In this document: positions 35,166-44,810 of the stretch, piece after piece
Numbering within the stretch: position 1 is the stretch's first letter
Layout of the letters: each line of letters opens with the position of its first letter
Source of the DNA: Epichloe hybrida
Taxonomy: Eukaryota; Ascomycota; Sordariomycetes; Hypocreales; Clavicipitaceae
NCBI GenBank assembly: GCA_019022495.1
Contig: JAFEKR010000002.1
Span: forward strand, 2,604,001-2,668,000
Reading direction: 5' to 3'
DNA length: 64,000 nt
Program-made: the position numbers and the translations under genes
Notes under the pieces: generated by a model
Seen by the model: only the letters and a program-made list of their open reading frames with translations
What the model was told of the DNA's origin: nothing
Database searches by the model: none

Positions 35166-35464
35166 TTACTGTTCCTTGTAGGTTTGGTAAACTGTTTTTC
35201 TCACGTTAGCGCTCCACCCAAATACAATCTTCTCCACGGTCGACGAGATGACGCACCAGCAATGCCGAAGGGGGCGAGGAAGCCGGTGGCCATGAAAGCC
35301 CAGTAGCCGGGACCGAACCACTTGCTGCGAGGGTTGAAAGGGATGTTGGTGTAGGGTCCCTCGGGGTAGTGGTAAGGAGACGACATGCGAGCCCGGGTGG
35401 CATGGAAGCCTCGGCGGGAAACCAACGTGGTGGCGGTGGTACGGGCGGCGGCGCGGGAGAACAT
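35166..35464 (-). CDS. COX8: Cytochrome c oxidase subunit 8 (77 aa, one intron)
   Basis: Small single-span subunit of respiratory complex IV in the inner mitochondrial membrane (fungal Cox8, corresponding to mammalian subunit VIIc). Exon 1 is 35464-35257, the intron is 35256-35192 (GTGCGT...ACAG, 65 nt, phase 1) and exon 2 is 35191-35166. The N-terminal 25 residues are basic with no acids (MFSRAAARTTATTLVSRRGFH), a mitochondrial presequence. The mature part has the family signature SSPYHYPEGPYTNIPFNPRS, then the membrane helix GYWAFMATGFLAPFGIAV, and ends YQTYKEQ after splicing. Without the splice, exon 1 runs into a non-family tail. An acceptor-like tacag lies directly before the ATG, suggesting a 5' UTR intron ending at the start codon. 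Confidence 0.88.
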
Positions 35465-36075
35465 CTGTACCAGTTGAGAGTCGATTAGCTTTGCGCGGGA
35501 TACAGATTGAGTTTCGAGGGTGAGGCGAACCTTGAGGACGATTTTATCGCGAATGGGGAGCTTTGAGCAACTTATCAGCGTCGTGATGGACCCGAGGTTA
35601 TGATGATGGTTTGGTTCGAGGTCAATTGCAAAAGGCTCGCCTGATCACGTGATGATGCTCTTACCAACAAATTGCTGGGTCGGAGCTTTGCTCTGCGGGT
35701 TCACTTCGGTACAGAACTTGCTATGGAGACCCGGAGGCGGCGACTCACCGCCTGCAGTTCTCGACCCTTTATTTTTCTTTCTGCCAGCCGACCAGCCAAG
35801 ATTTTGCCTTTACGGACTACGGATCGCCGATTTGCCCACCGCGCACAATCCCGGCTTGGTCAAGATAGTGTGTACACGAACGCATTGCAATTGCCCAGCG
35901 TTGGTGTGTGCGCTTGAGTATTGACGTCTTTGGTTCTCGTACAGAAGCGTTGCGATTCACCTTACATCGCGTCTTTTTTTTTTTTGTCTTCTCTCGACTT
36001 ACAGTTGTAGCTCTGGGCGAGAGCCACGTACAGCACTACCTCTGAACCACGGTACATAGTACAATCGACGCCAAC
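35465..36075. promoter_or_regulatory. Divergent intergenic region between COX8 and MTR4
   Basis: 611 bp between two divergent start codons, so it must hold both promoters and 5' leaders. A T run (about 12 nt at 35973) and CT-rich DNA lie within 110 bp of the MTR4 start. The short open frames here have no family support. Confidence 0.5.
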
Positions 36076-39000
36076 ATGGATGAGATGTTTTATGTGTTCG
36101 AGGGCAAGGCGGAGCCCCAAAGTGCCAGCGATTCGGAGGGAGAAAATCGAACTATCCGGAACCGCGACAAGAGCAAGAAGCAAAAGGCCGATGAAGCGAT
36201 GAACGGAAAAGCGCCCGCGGAAACAAGAAAGGATGGGACTGATGCGGATATGAACAATGTCACGGAGACGTCAAAGGCCGAAGAGTCCGAGGATGAGGAA
36301 TCTGATACCCCCAGTCAGCAAGATAAGAAGAGACGGAAGAAGGAAGATGATGCTGGTCCTGTCATGACCGACACGTTCGAAACCGCGCAGTCGAGAGAAG
36401 TTGCGGGAGCAGCTACTCTGGTGCCACAAGATACGTCACTCGTCCTCTCGCATAATATCCAGCATCAGGTTGCGTTGCCACCGGATCTGGACTACGAATA
36501 CGTTCCCTTGTCTGAACATAAATCACCAGAAGAGCCTGCGAGGACGTGGGATTTCAAATTGGATCCCTTTCAGAGTCTTTCGGTGGCGTCTATCGAAAGG
36601 GACGAGAGTGTGTTGGTTTCAGCGCACACGTCTGCCGGCAAGACGGTCGTGGCCGAGTATGCAGTTGCGCAGTGCTTGAAACGCAACCAGAGGGTTATTT
36701 ACACGAGTCCGATCAAGGCACTTAGCAATCAGAAGTATCGAGACTTCGAGGCCATCTTTGGCGACGTCGGCTTAATGACTGGCGATGTCACAATCAATCC
36801 TACTGCGAGCTGCTTGGTTATGACGACGGAAATTCTGCGATCCATGTTGTACCGCGGTTCTGAGATTATGCGAGAAGTGGCTTGGGTCATATTCGACGAA
36901 ATCCACTACATGAGAGACAAGACAAGAGGTGTGGTCTGGGAGGAAACAATTATTATGCTTCCAGACAAGGTTCGATACGTCTTTCTATCGGCCACCATTC
37001 CCAACGCCTTCCAGTTTGCCGAATGGATCGCCAAGATCCACCACCAAGCTTGCCATGTTGTATACACCGATTTCCGACCGACTCCTCTGCAGAACTACTT
37101 CTTCCCATCCGGAGGAAGTGGTGCTCGCATTGTGGTGGACGAGAAGGGTAACTTCAACGAGCAGAATTTCAACATTGTGATGAAGGAGGTTGAAGAAAAG
37201 AAGGGTGCCGAGTCTAACGACATAACCGCCAAGCTCAAGGGCAAGGGAAAAAACAAGAAAACAAACAAGGGAGGCGCAGACGAAGGTGGTTCTGATATGC
37301 ATAAAATTATTCGCATGACCATCAGGAAGAATTTCAATCCTGTCATCGTCTTCAACTTCAGCAAGCGAGAATGTGAGAACATGGCAATCAGTGTTCAGGC
37401 ACTCTCTTTCAATGACGACTCGGAAAAGGCCATGGTCACCAAAGTGTTCCAGAGTGCCATTGAGTCTCTCTCGGAACAAGACAGAGATCTACCCCAGATT
37501 AAGAATCTTTTGCCCTTGCTGGTCAAAGGAATCGGCGTCCATCATTCCGGCTTGCTGCCGATTCTGAAGGAGACCATTGAGATATTGTTCCAAGAGTCCC
37601 TAATCAAGGTCTTGTTCGCGACGGAAACCTTCTCCATCGGTCTGAACATGCCTGCCAAAACTGTTGTTTTCACGCAAGTGACCAAGTGGGATGGCGTCAA
37701 GCGTCGCCCTCTCACGTCTTCTGAGTATATCCAGATGGCCGGTCGTGCAGGACGTCGTGGTCTCGATGCCCGAGGTATCGTTATCATGATGATTGACGAT
37801 AAGTTGGAGCCGGATACTGCCAAGGATATTGTTACCGGCCACCAAGACAAACTTAACTCTGCCTTCTACTTGGGCTACAACATGATTCTCAACCTACTGC
37901 GCATTGAGGCCATCTCCCCCGAGTACATGCTGGAAAGATGTTTTCATCAGTTTCAGAATGCTGCGAGTGTGCCTTCACTCGAGAAGGAGCTCATGGCCTT
38001 GCAGCAGGAACGAGACGGCCTCTCAATTCCCGACGAGGCGACAATCAAGGACTACTACCAGATTCGACAACAACTCAACACCTACACCAAGGACATGCGC
38101 TGCGTCATTCAGCACCCGAGCCACTGTCTCGAATTTTTGCAGCCGGGCCGCTTGGTGCAGATTTACAACCCCAAGGAGGCCCAAGACAATGCCGCAGGAG
38201 GTCTGGATTTTGGATGGGGTGTGATTGTCAATCACCAATCTCGTCGTGCCCCTAGACTTGGCGAGCCGGAGTACGAACCACAAGAATCTTACTTCATCGA
38301 CGTCCTGCTCACAATCTCTGCGTCAAGCCCGGCATTCACTCCCGGCCCACCTGCCGGAGATATGCCCCCTGGTGTAAAGCCTGCAAGCAGCGACGGAGAC
38401 AGCGTTGCCGTTGTTGTGCCGTGTCTGCTCACTTGCATGAAGGCCATCAGCCAGATTCGCATCTTCATGCCCAAGGAGGGTTTAAAGGCACAGAGCGACC
38501 GAGACCAGATGCGCAAGGCGTTAGCTGAGGTCAGGAGACGGTTCCCCGACGGCGTCCCCATCTTGGATCCGCTGGAGAACATGTGCATCACAGATGACTC
38601 TTTCAAGAAGCTGCTGCGCAAGATTGAAGTTTTAGAGTCGAGACTACTGGCAAACCCTCTGCATATGTCACCCATGCTTCCCTCATTGTGGGACGAATAC
38701 AGTGAGAAGGTCCGGCTCGGAGACAAGATAAAGGAGAAGAAGAAGGCAATCGCCAAGGCACACAGCATCGCGCAGATGGATGAACTCAAATCGAGAAAAC
38801 GAGTACTTCGACGACTAGGTTTCATCAACGAAGCCGAAGTCGTCCAGCTCAAGGCCCGCGTAGCTTGCGAGATCTCCTCCACCGAGGGCCACGAGCTACT
38901 GCTATCCGAACTCTTGCTCGATCGATTCTTCAACGAACTCACACCCGAGACATGTGCCGCCGTGCTGAGTTGCTTCATCTTTGATGAAAAGGTGGAGACG

Positions 39001-39459
39001 CAGGCCCTCAAAGAGGATCTCCAGAGACCGTACCGCGAAATTCAAGCCAAGGCTCGCATCGTCGCCAAGGTGAGCCAGGAGTGTAAGTTGGACGTCAACG
39101 AAGAGGAGTATGTCGCGAGCTTGAAGTGGCAACTGATGGAGACGGTCTACGCGTGGGCGCAGGGCAAGCCGTTTTCCGAAATTTGGTACGTTGTCTGATG
39201 ATACAGACACCTTTCCTTTCTCTCCCCCCCCACGTGTTTTCCTTGGAATGTGAGGATAAACTAACAAATTTGATCTAGCAAAATGACAAACACATTTGAA
39301 GGCTCTCTTATTCGGCTGTTCCGTCGTCTCGAAGAGCTATTGCGCCAGATGGCCCAGGCCGCCAAGGTCATGGGCAACGAGGACCTAACCAAGAAGTTTG
39401 AAGAGAGCTTGCAGAAAATCCGGAGAGACATTGTGGCTGCACAGAGCTTGTACCTGTAG
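36076..39459 (+). CDS. MTR4: ATP-dependent RNA helicase Mtr4/Dob1 (1096 aa, one 3' intron)
   Basis: Ski2-like 3'-5' RNA helicase that feeds RNA to the nuclear exosome, alone and in TRAMP, for rRNA and ncRNA processing and decay. Exon 1 is 36076-39185, the intron is 39186-39278 (GTACGT...CTAG) and exon 2 is 39279-39459. An acidic, Lys-rich N-terminus (about 110 residues) is followed by DPFQSLSVASIERDESVLVS, Walker A SAHTSAGKTVVAEYA (about residues 182-196), DEIH (about 274-277), SATIPNA, and motif VI QMAGRAGRRGLD (about 552-563). The arch/KOW region with FLQPGRLVQIYN and the C-terminal DSHCT domain follow. Splicing gives FSEICKMTNTFEGSLIRLFR and the end AAQSLYL, both diagnostic of Mtr4. Without the splice the protein would end early in WYVV. 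Length is close to yeast Mtr4 (1073). Confidence 0.96.
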
Positions 39460-39961
39460 TATTCTCGCACAGGAGCCTGTCTGTGGGTCGGTGTTTGGAG
39501 TTTCCTGGAGGGGGGGATGAAGGAGAAAGGGGGGGCATGTATTGAAAGCGCATTTTGGGCATTTGTAGAGAAATAGTGAGGACATGTCGGGCTGGAAATA
39601 TCTGACACCCTCTTTATCAGGCGCAATGGCATCCATCCAACAACGCTGTGCCCCAATTGATAAAAAGTCACATTTGTCGTCGTCATCTGCCGTCAATGCA
39701 TATTGTATGGACTTTACTGTAGGGCCTTTCTGGCGGATTAATACGGCCTGAACAGATGGCGCCTCCACGCAGGAAGATGAGAGACCTCGTGTCAGAAGTA
39801 CGGAGTACATGGAGTACAGCTGTAACTGCGAGTCAATTTTGCAGTTGACCTGCCGATGAACACGTAGGTGGCTTGTGCTCCATACATAAAAAAAGGCTAC
39901 CCCTGAAAGGCAACCGGATTCATCAACTCCAGAAACGCTCCTCAATTCAATTCAATTCCAT
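39460..39961. other. Convergent intergenic region (MTR4 / DSC3)
   Basis: 502 bp between two 3' ends. One TACGGAGTA motif (39799-39807) is followed 4 bp later by a partial copy (ggagtac). No gene is seen. Confidence 0.5.
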
Positions 39962-40819
39962 TCATCGCTCGCTTGATATACTCATGACGATGCCGACCGT
40001 GACGCTCAGAACAACGCCAGAGCCCACAAAGATCTGCCACTTCTCGCTCCAAAGACCCTGCCTCAGCAACCAGGTGATGCTGCCGAGGGGGAAGAAGAAC
40101 CCAATCATGGTGCCGCGAATGAGCACGTCCAGCACGGTGGACATGCTACTCAGCTCATCCTCCAGCGGGCTTGCCGCCGACGGCAATTCCCCGGCGTTGG
40201 TGTCGATCCACGCATCTTCGAGGCGTCTCAGTGAATCAGGCGAGGGCATGGAGTCCGGCGCGAACCGTTCATTCTGGATAGAAGCGAACTGCGTTCGGAG
40301 GGTGGATATCTCCGAGGAAGTGAAGCCGGCCTGGAGAAGGCGATCAAAGCCTGTTGGTCGGGGACGGGTGCTCGCGGCTGGCTTGGAGGATTCGGCGGGC
40401 GCGACGTCCCGGGGCGGCCTGGAGGCAGATGCTTGCTCGTCGGCCAGCTCCTCGGGCGTCAACTCATCGCCTATCGAGCAGTTGACGTATATACGGACGG
40501 GAACGTGGCCGTCGATGGCTTTGCCCTTATCCTTGCCCTTGCCCTTGCCCTTGCCCTTGGCATCGGGCTCTGACGAGGATGACGGCGGCTGGAGGGGCGG
40601 TTTGAGCACGGAGCCGAGGGCTGATGAGTCGGGGAGGATGCGGCCCCGGTAGATGAGGCGCAGGCGGTTGCGGGTGGAGAGACGCGTGCGGAGGAGGTGT
40701 TTGAGCGAGAGGACGGTTGTGGATTGGGGCTGGGGGATGTCGAGGTCTAGGTCTGGGAGTGAGGCAGAGAAGCGGATGGTGAGGAGGAGTGGTGGTGTGG
40801 CCACGGTGGGTGTTGTCAT
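39962..40819 (-). CDS. DSC3: Dsc E3 ubiquitin ligase complex subunit 3 (285 aa)
   Basis: Dsc3 is a membrane subunit of the Golgi/endosomal Dsc ubiquitin ligase, which in fungi cleaves the sterol-response factor Sre1/SrbA and clears orphan membrane proteins. The N-terminal half is a ubiquitin-like fold (LLLTIRFSASLPDLDLDI, LKHLLRTR, RLRLIYRGRILPD). It is interrupted by a Lys/Gly run (KGKGKGKGKDKGK) from a TTGCCC hexanucleotide array, then VRIYVNCSIGDELTPEEL. The C-terminal half carries the DUF2407_C-type block TGFDRLLQAGFTSSEISTLR and two hydrophobic spans near residues 234-257 and 266-281. This Ubl plus two-TM layout matches fungal Dsc3. Single exon; ATG 40817-40819 (minus strand) gives the expected start. 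Confidence 0.85.
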   Translation of the reverse strand: MTTPTVATPPLLLTIRFSASLPDLDLDIPQPQSTTVLSLKHLLRTRLSTRNRLRLIYRGRILPDSSALGSVLKPPLQPPSSSSEPDAKGKGKGKGKDKGKAIDGHVPVRIYVNCSIGDELTPEELADEQASASRPPRDVAPAESSKPAASTRPRPTGFDRLLQAGFTSSEISTLRTQFASIQNERFAPDSMPSPDSLRRLEDAWIDTNAGELPSAASPLEDELSSMSTVLDVLIRGTMIGFFFPLGSITWLLRQGLWSEKWQIFVGSGVVLSVTVGIVMSISSER

Positions 40820-41119
40820 GGTGGCATTGTTCGTGACTTGCGGGATGGATGGTGGACGGTGATATTAGTTGCCTGTTGATGACAGTACCGAGTACTCCGT
40901 ACCTTCCCTGTCCATTACTCACTCGTGCCCCGCCCCACCTTACTAATCATTTGCGATGAGAGCACGCCAACAAAAGTGTTTTATCTCGTTTTCCGTGTTT
41001 TGTCCATGTCTTACCGAGCTCTTTTAATAATAAATTAGATTTCTTGCGTTGCCGCGCAAAACCCACATCCAGGTGCCGGAATATTAACCGGCTCCCCTTT
41101 CGCCAGATGGCCCGTCAAA
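40820..41119. promoter_or_regulatory. Divergent intergenic region upstream of DSC3 and the disrupted gene
   Basis: 300 bp between divergent starts. It contains TACTCCGTA (40893-40901) beside a related accgagtactccgt repeat. Confidence 0.45.
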
Positions 41120-41502
41120 ATGCCAGAGACAACCAAAGATCGCAATGCAATGGCAATGATAGCCAAAGGGAGAGATCTTCATGATGATCTTCTCAACGAA
41201 ATACAAAAACATGGTGACGAGCTCAAGGCATTACCAGATGTTACAAACTTGTATCATCCAAGATTTGAAATGGAGAAGGATATGCCAGCACTACGCCCAT
41301 GTGAACGCCCCGAGGTTTTGATGATGGAGTATCCTCAAAATGATTATGTCTTCATTAAGGTGTTCAATGCTCGCTTTCAAAATGACCAGGGTATCTACCA
41401 GAAATATGTACATTCCTCGGGCAAAACCATTCTTTGCATGGACAACGACGCAAGGCGAGACCAGCTTGGGTCTGAAAGACAGTACTTTTCTGATCTCCTG
41501 GC

Positions 41503-41526
41503 AATCTCATACCACGCCGTAGTGAC
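41503..41526 (+). repeat. 24-bp direct repeat, copy 1 (copy 2 at 41760-41783)
   Basis: Perfect repeat of host gene sequence (start aatctcatac, end cgtagtgac) on both sides of the integrase fragment. It is too long for an LTR-element target duplication (4-6 bp). Confidence 0.9.
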
Positions 41527-41783
41527 TGGTTACGAAAGCGAGATGGTATGAATTAGAGAACGGGGTCCTCTGGTTCAAGGGAAGACACAACAGGCAACGT
41601 TGTCTGGTGAGAGAGGAGGTGGCAAATGCTCTTCGGGAAGCTCATGATGAAGCTGGGCATTTTGGGGCGGATCTGACTCGAAGGCGGCTAACTCGGGCGG
41701 TGTTCGGGCCGAGGATGGGAGCAGACGTCGTGAACTATATTCAGGGATCCAGGCCGTGGAATCTCATACCACGCCGTAGTGAC
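41527..41783 (+). mobile_element. Fragment of Ty3/Gypsy integrase (zinc-binding region) inserted with a 24-bp direct repeat
   Basis: In one frame the segment reads RWYELENGVLWFKGRHNRQR followed by CLVREEVANALREAHDEAGH and FGADLTRRRLTRAVFGPRMG. This is the spacer and H-H part of the integrase zinc-binding domain of a Gypsy element. It stops before the usual C-x2-C pair. No LTR or other pol part is present. The 24-bp sequence at 41503-41526 recurs perfectly at 41760-41783. Unlike the island at 1.7-26.7 kb, it shows no RIP. Confidence 0.75.
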
Positions 41784-42059
41784 GGCCTTTGGTAATGATA
41801 CTAAAGGGATTGAGACAATCTGGAGGTGTACCGTCCTGAATCCAGTAAGATAATACTTAGCCATATACACAACAGAGAGTACTAAGCATTAGATACAGGA
41901 CACACAGGAAATTGTCAAACGAATTGGCCCAGATCCTGGCGGTATAAGGGAAACGGACCCATCGAACGATGATTTTTTTTGCTTTTTCGGGGACACCGAA
42001 TGGCAAAACCTTGCCAAGGCCACGGTTTGGTCCTATACAATTTGATCGATCAAAAACAC

Positions 42060-42330
42060 CCGACAAGGCAGATTGGGCGGACAAGCTGATCAGCCCGACA
42101 ACACCATGTTTCGGACAATTGCAACGGGACGGGCAACGAGTTTTGCGATGGACTAGGAATTCGGTTAGGCTGTTGAACAGGCTGCTGACGAATTTGCAAA
42201 GGATCCGGCAACGATCTTTGCAACGAGCTTTGCAAAGGACTAGAATCCTGCTTATAAAGCTGCTGTAATCGCTGTTGCTCGCACTGATCTAGCTGGTGTA
42301 AGGGAAGCATTATAGCGAGCTTCATTAGGT
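42060..42330 (+). other. Degenerate coding-like sequence with four TAG codons
   Basis: In the frame of 42121 the translation is Ala-rich and protein-like (AVEQAADEFAKDPATIFATS, then NPAYKAAVIAVARTDLAGVR). It is interrupted by TAG at 42154, 42166, 42241 and 42313 and by no other stop type. TAG in CAG positions fits C-to-T change at CpA. The segment FAxxxATSFAxD occurs twice. It may be the decayed end of the preceding gene or of another transposon; no family is recognised. Confidence 0.3.
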
Positions 42331-42383
42331 TCGTGAGGAAGCTGCCTAGGGGGGAGGCCAGCGATCGAGAATAAGGAATTTGT

Positions 42384-42600
42384 CAGATTGACGGTCGGGT
42401 CGAAGGTTGACGATTTGATGGAATTGAATTCAAGGTTTTCAAATCAACGGATCAAAGGTCGGGACGAAGATGAACATATTGATTGAATTGAATCCAAGGT
42501 CTTGAAATTTACGGATCGAAGGTTGAAGAATCGAAGATTGAAGGTCTTGGAATCAACGGATCAAAGGTCAGGACAAAGGTCAACGAATCGAAAGTTGAAA
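42384..42600 (+). repeat. Imperfect tandem repeat, about 55-60 bp unit, roughly three to four copies
   Basis: Blocks such as caacggatcaaaggtc (42444-42459 and 42554-42569), ttgaattcaaggtttt / ttgaatccaaggtctt and gatcgaaggttgaag recur with substitutions and length changes. The array is purine-rich and has no open frame. The repeat nature is plain, but exact unit borders cannot be fixed by eye. Confidence 0.65.
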
Positions 42601-42605
42601 AATCT

Positions 42606-43171
42606 GACAATGGAAGCGATGCCTAGGGGAGCTATCAGGCCTAGTTGAAGGGATAGCTTTGACAGGCTTGGCGGGTTGGTTGACTCGGTCGGTTTGCTGG
42701 CTTTTATCAGCAGTAAAAGCGCTAGAGATGCGCAATGATCGAAGAGCAGTTGCTACCACTTGTTACGTGCTGGCTTTGCACGAAAGGGGGTTGATTTTGT
42801 TATTTGATTGCGGTCTGAAAAGAGCTTCAGTGGGGGGTTGGTAAGACACGGACACAAATTCCCGGTTGGTTGATCCGCATCAGCAGCACCCCCTTGCACA
42901 CGCATTGCTTATTATTGTCATCCCTGATATGTTACTCATTATCTTCCGAACCACCACCAGGACGGGACGGCGAAGGGAAGGGGGGGGGGGTCTCAATGTT
43001 GAATAAAAAGCAAATCCCAGGGATTCCCTCCCGCTCCGCTCCGCCTCCCAATCTCATGCCTCTCTGCCTACGGAGTACATACACTCTACTCTCGCTCCAA
43101 GACCACCGTCTTTTCCGCCCAATGTGAACTTCGAGCAAGATACACGACGGCGCTCGCATCACGGCCATGAA
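42606..43171. other. Intergenic before the glycosyltransferase pseudogene
   Basis: 566 bp with no supported gene. It contains a run of G (42980-42989) and TACGGAGTA at 43069-43077, about 95 bp before the next ATG. Confidence 0.45.
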
Positions 43172-44368
43172 ATGAAGCTCTTCAAAGAAGCCGCCAGGAG
43201 CACACCGATTCACGGCGCTGCTCTCCTGCGACGAGCGACTCGCATCACGCCCCTGCGAACCGTCCTCCTCTTCACGATTCTCCTAGCCTACGTTTTTCGA
43301 TTTTCCATTCTCCAATACTGCGACTATGTGCGCCAGATACAGCCGTGGTCGGGGCAGCGCCAGCTCGAGCAGTCCTTCACGCCGACCAGCGCCGAGTTAA
43401 GCTGCTTGCATGGAGGCAGCAGCAACGCAGCCGCAGCCGCAGCCGCATCTGCATCTGCATCTACATCAACATCTATTACACCCTCCTCACCCTCGCAGGC
43501 CGATCCGATTCCCAACTTGATTCATTTCATTTACATCTTCAAAGAGCCGCTTGCCCTACGCAAGGGCCTCTAGTTCGGTTTTCTCGAGTATTTAGCGATC
43601 CGCAGCGCCATCGTCAGCATTCAACCGGCCTTCATCTTCTTGCACTACGCCTTTGTGCACAAAAACGGCGATGGATCGTCCAAGATGCACATGGACCCCA
43701 TGTCGAATCCCTGGATCCGCAGACTTCGCGACGACATCCTCCTCATAGAGCATCAGCTCGGCGACGTGAGGGGCAAGTCGACCTCTTATCTAGCAGACGT
43801 CATGAGTCTCCAGCTCCTGCGGGACAACGGCGGCATCTTTCTTCATCTCAACACGTTTTCCCTCAAGCCATTCACGGCCATCATGGATCCCCCACGCTCA
43901 CAGGATGTGGTATTGGGCCACGAGGGCGGCAACCGATGGGGCTTGGGCAATGCGGCAATTGCCGCGCGCAAGAACAGCACGCTGCTCCACCAGTGGCTGT
44001 ACGAATACGAGCATGCCAGTTCTCCGACGCAGTGGAACTACGAGGGCGACTCGTTTCCCAAAAAGATGGCCGACGAGATGCCCGCCGAGGTGTGTGCATT
44101 GCCGCCAGATGCCTTCTTCTGGCCGACTTGGACGTGGAACCATGTCGAGTGGATGCACGAGGAGCTGGATGGAGAGGGGGCGAAGCACTGGAAGGAGGAG
44201 ATTGGGAAGCACGGCGGCGCTCTCTTTGACGGGCAGCTTGCGTATCACGCTTGGGACCGCGGCAGCGCGGGCAGGCATCTGAGGGGGCTGACGCCAGATG
44301 TGGTGAGGAGGAGGGACACGAGGTTCAATTTGTTGGTGAGGAGGTTTATGGAGGAAGATCTTGATTAG
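43172..44368 (+). pseudogene. Type II membrane glycosyltransferase-like gene with an in-frame TAG and no DXD
   Basis: 399 codons in one frame from ATG 43172 to TAG 44366-44368, broken once by TAG at 43571-43573. Residues 30-50 form a membrane anchor (TVLLFTILLAYVFRFSILQY), then an Ala/Ser low-complexity stem and PIPNLIHFIYIFKEP, the typical start of the DXD-sugar (Gly_transf_sug) fold. After the stop come EYLAIRSAIVSIQPAFIFLH, SYLADVMSLQLLRDNGGIFL and HLNTFSLKPF. The last should contain the metal-binding D-x-D but reads His-Leu-Asn (residues 225-227). Later GLGNAAIAARKNS and YHAWDRGS fit the acceptor side of the fold. With the stop and the lost DXD it should be inactive; it most resembles Golgi mannosyltransferase-type proteins. 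Confidence 0.65.
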
Positions 44369-44495
44369 ACGGACTTGTTCTGCCCGACATTGCTTTTGGC
44401 CGGCACGGCAACAATAGCCGGCGGATCGTTCCCTTTACACGTTTCAGTTTTCAAATGGTAGAAGCTTATTGAACATTTTCGTACGTCAACTGCTA

Positions 44496-44810
44496 TTACG
44501 CGATGTGTGCTAGTTGCGGGACACGATGTTTATCCGCCGGTGTTTTAATCATATTTGCCTCCACTAACTTGTTGGCAAAACACATCGAGATTGCTAACGA
44601 GACAGCCAGTGTCACAATGAACATACGAATGACAACTTTATACACATTATGTTGTACTTGGCGGCGTGGTAGGCTTAGAAGGCAAAGGCCTTGCAGCAAG
44701 ACACGCCCGAAGCCGCTTAGCTGTCGAAAACAAGTGAATGCTAATCCCACAGCGACGCCAAATATGTATACGCCTGTCACTCCCGCAATTCTCATCGCCA
44801 GTTTATACAC
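44496..44810 (-). other. Open frame with two membrane spans next to the 3' end of the 837-aa gene
   Basis: A 104-codon frame on the minus strand, ending TAA 44496-44498, overlaps the last codons of the 837-residue gene in another frame. It encodes two hydrophobic segments, MRIAGVTGVYIFGVAVGLAF and MFIVTLAVSLAISMCFA. No good independent start precedes it: its first codon is GTG and the first ATG is at 44793-44795. It could be a 3' exon or frameshifted tail of the upstream gene, or chance. A donor-like gtgtat at the stop of the upstream gene and an acceptor-like ttag near 44740 would join in this frame. Confidence 0.35.

Larger units (their letters stand above)
41120..42045 (+). pseudogene. Uncharacterised gene split by a captured Gypsy integrase fragment
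   Basis: The frame opens at ATG 41120 and runs to TAG-free codons ending SDLLAISYHAVVT at 41526. There a 257-bp segment intervenes, and the frame now ends after a few foreign residues at TGA 41549-41551. Skipping 41527-41783, the same frame resumes at 41784 (AFGNDTKGIETIWRC). It reaches a good donor at 41845 (GTAAGA) and an acceptor at 41898 (ACAG), and continues DTQEIVKRIGPDPGG to TGA 42043-42045. The downstream part ends GDTEWQNLAKATVWSYTI. No domain is recognised. There is no signal peptide or membrane span, and the product looks soluble and acidic. As it stands only a truncated 143-residue product could be made. Confidence 0.55.

Noticed and set aside
38289..39011. 240-codon minus-strand frame inside MTR4
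   Set aside because: Antisense shadow of a highly conserved helicase exon.
42384..42600. CRISPR-like array
   Set aside because: The repeats are imperfect, contiguous and without equal spacers, and the genome is eukaryotic.
43345..44229. 294-codon plus-strand frame overlapping the glycosyltransferase
   Set aside because: Alternative frame of the same DNA. The other frame has the membrane anchor and sugar-transferase blocks.
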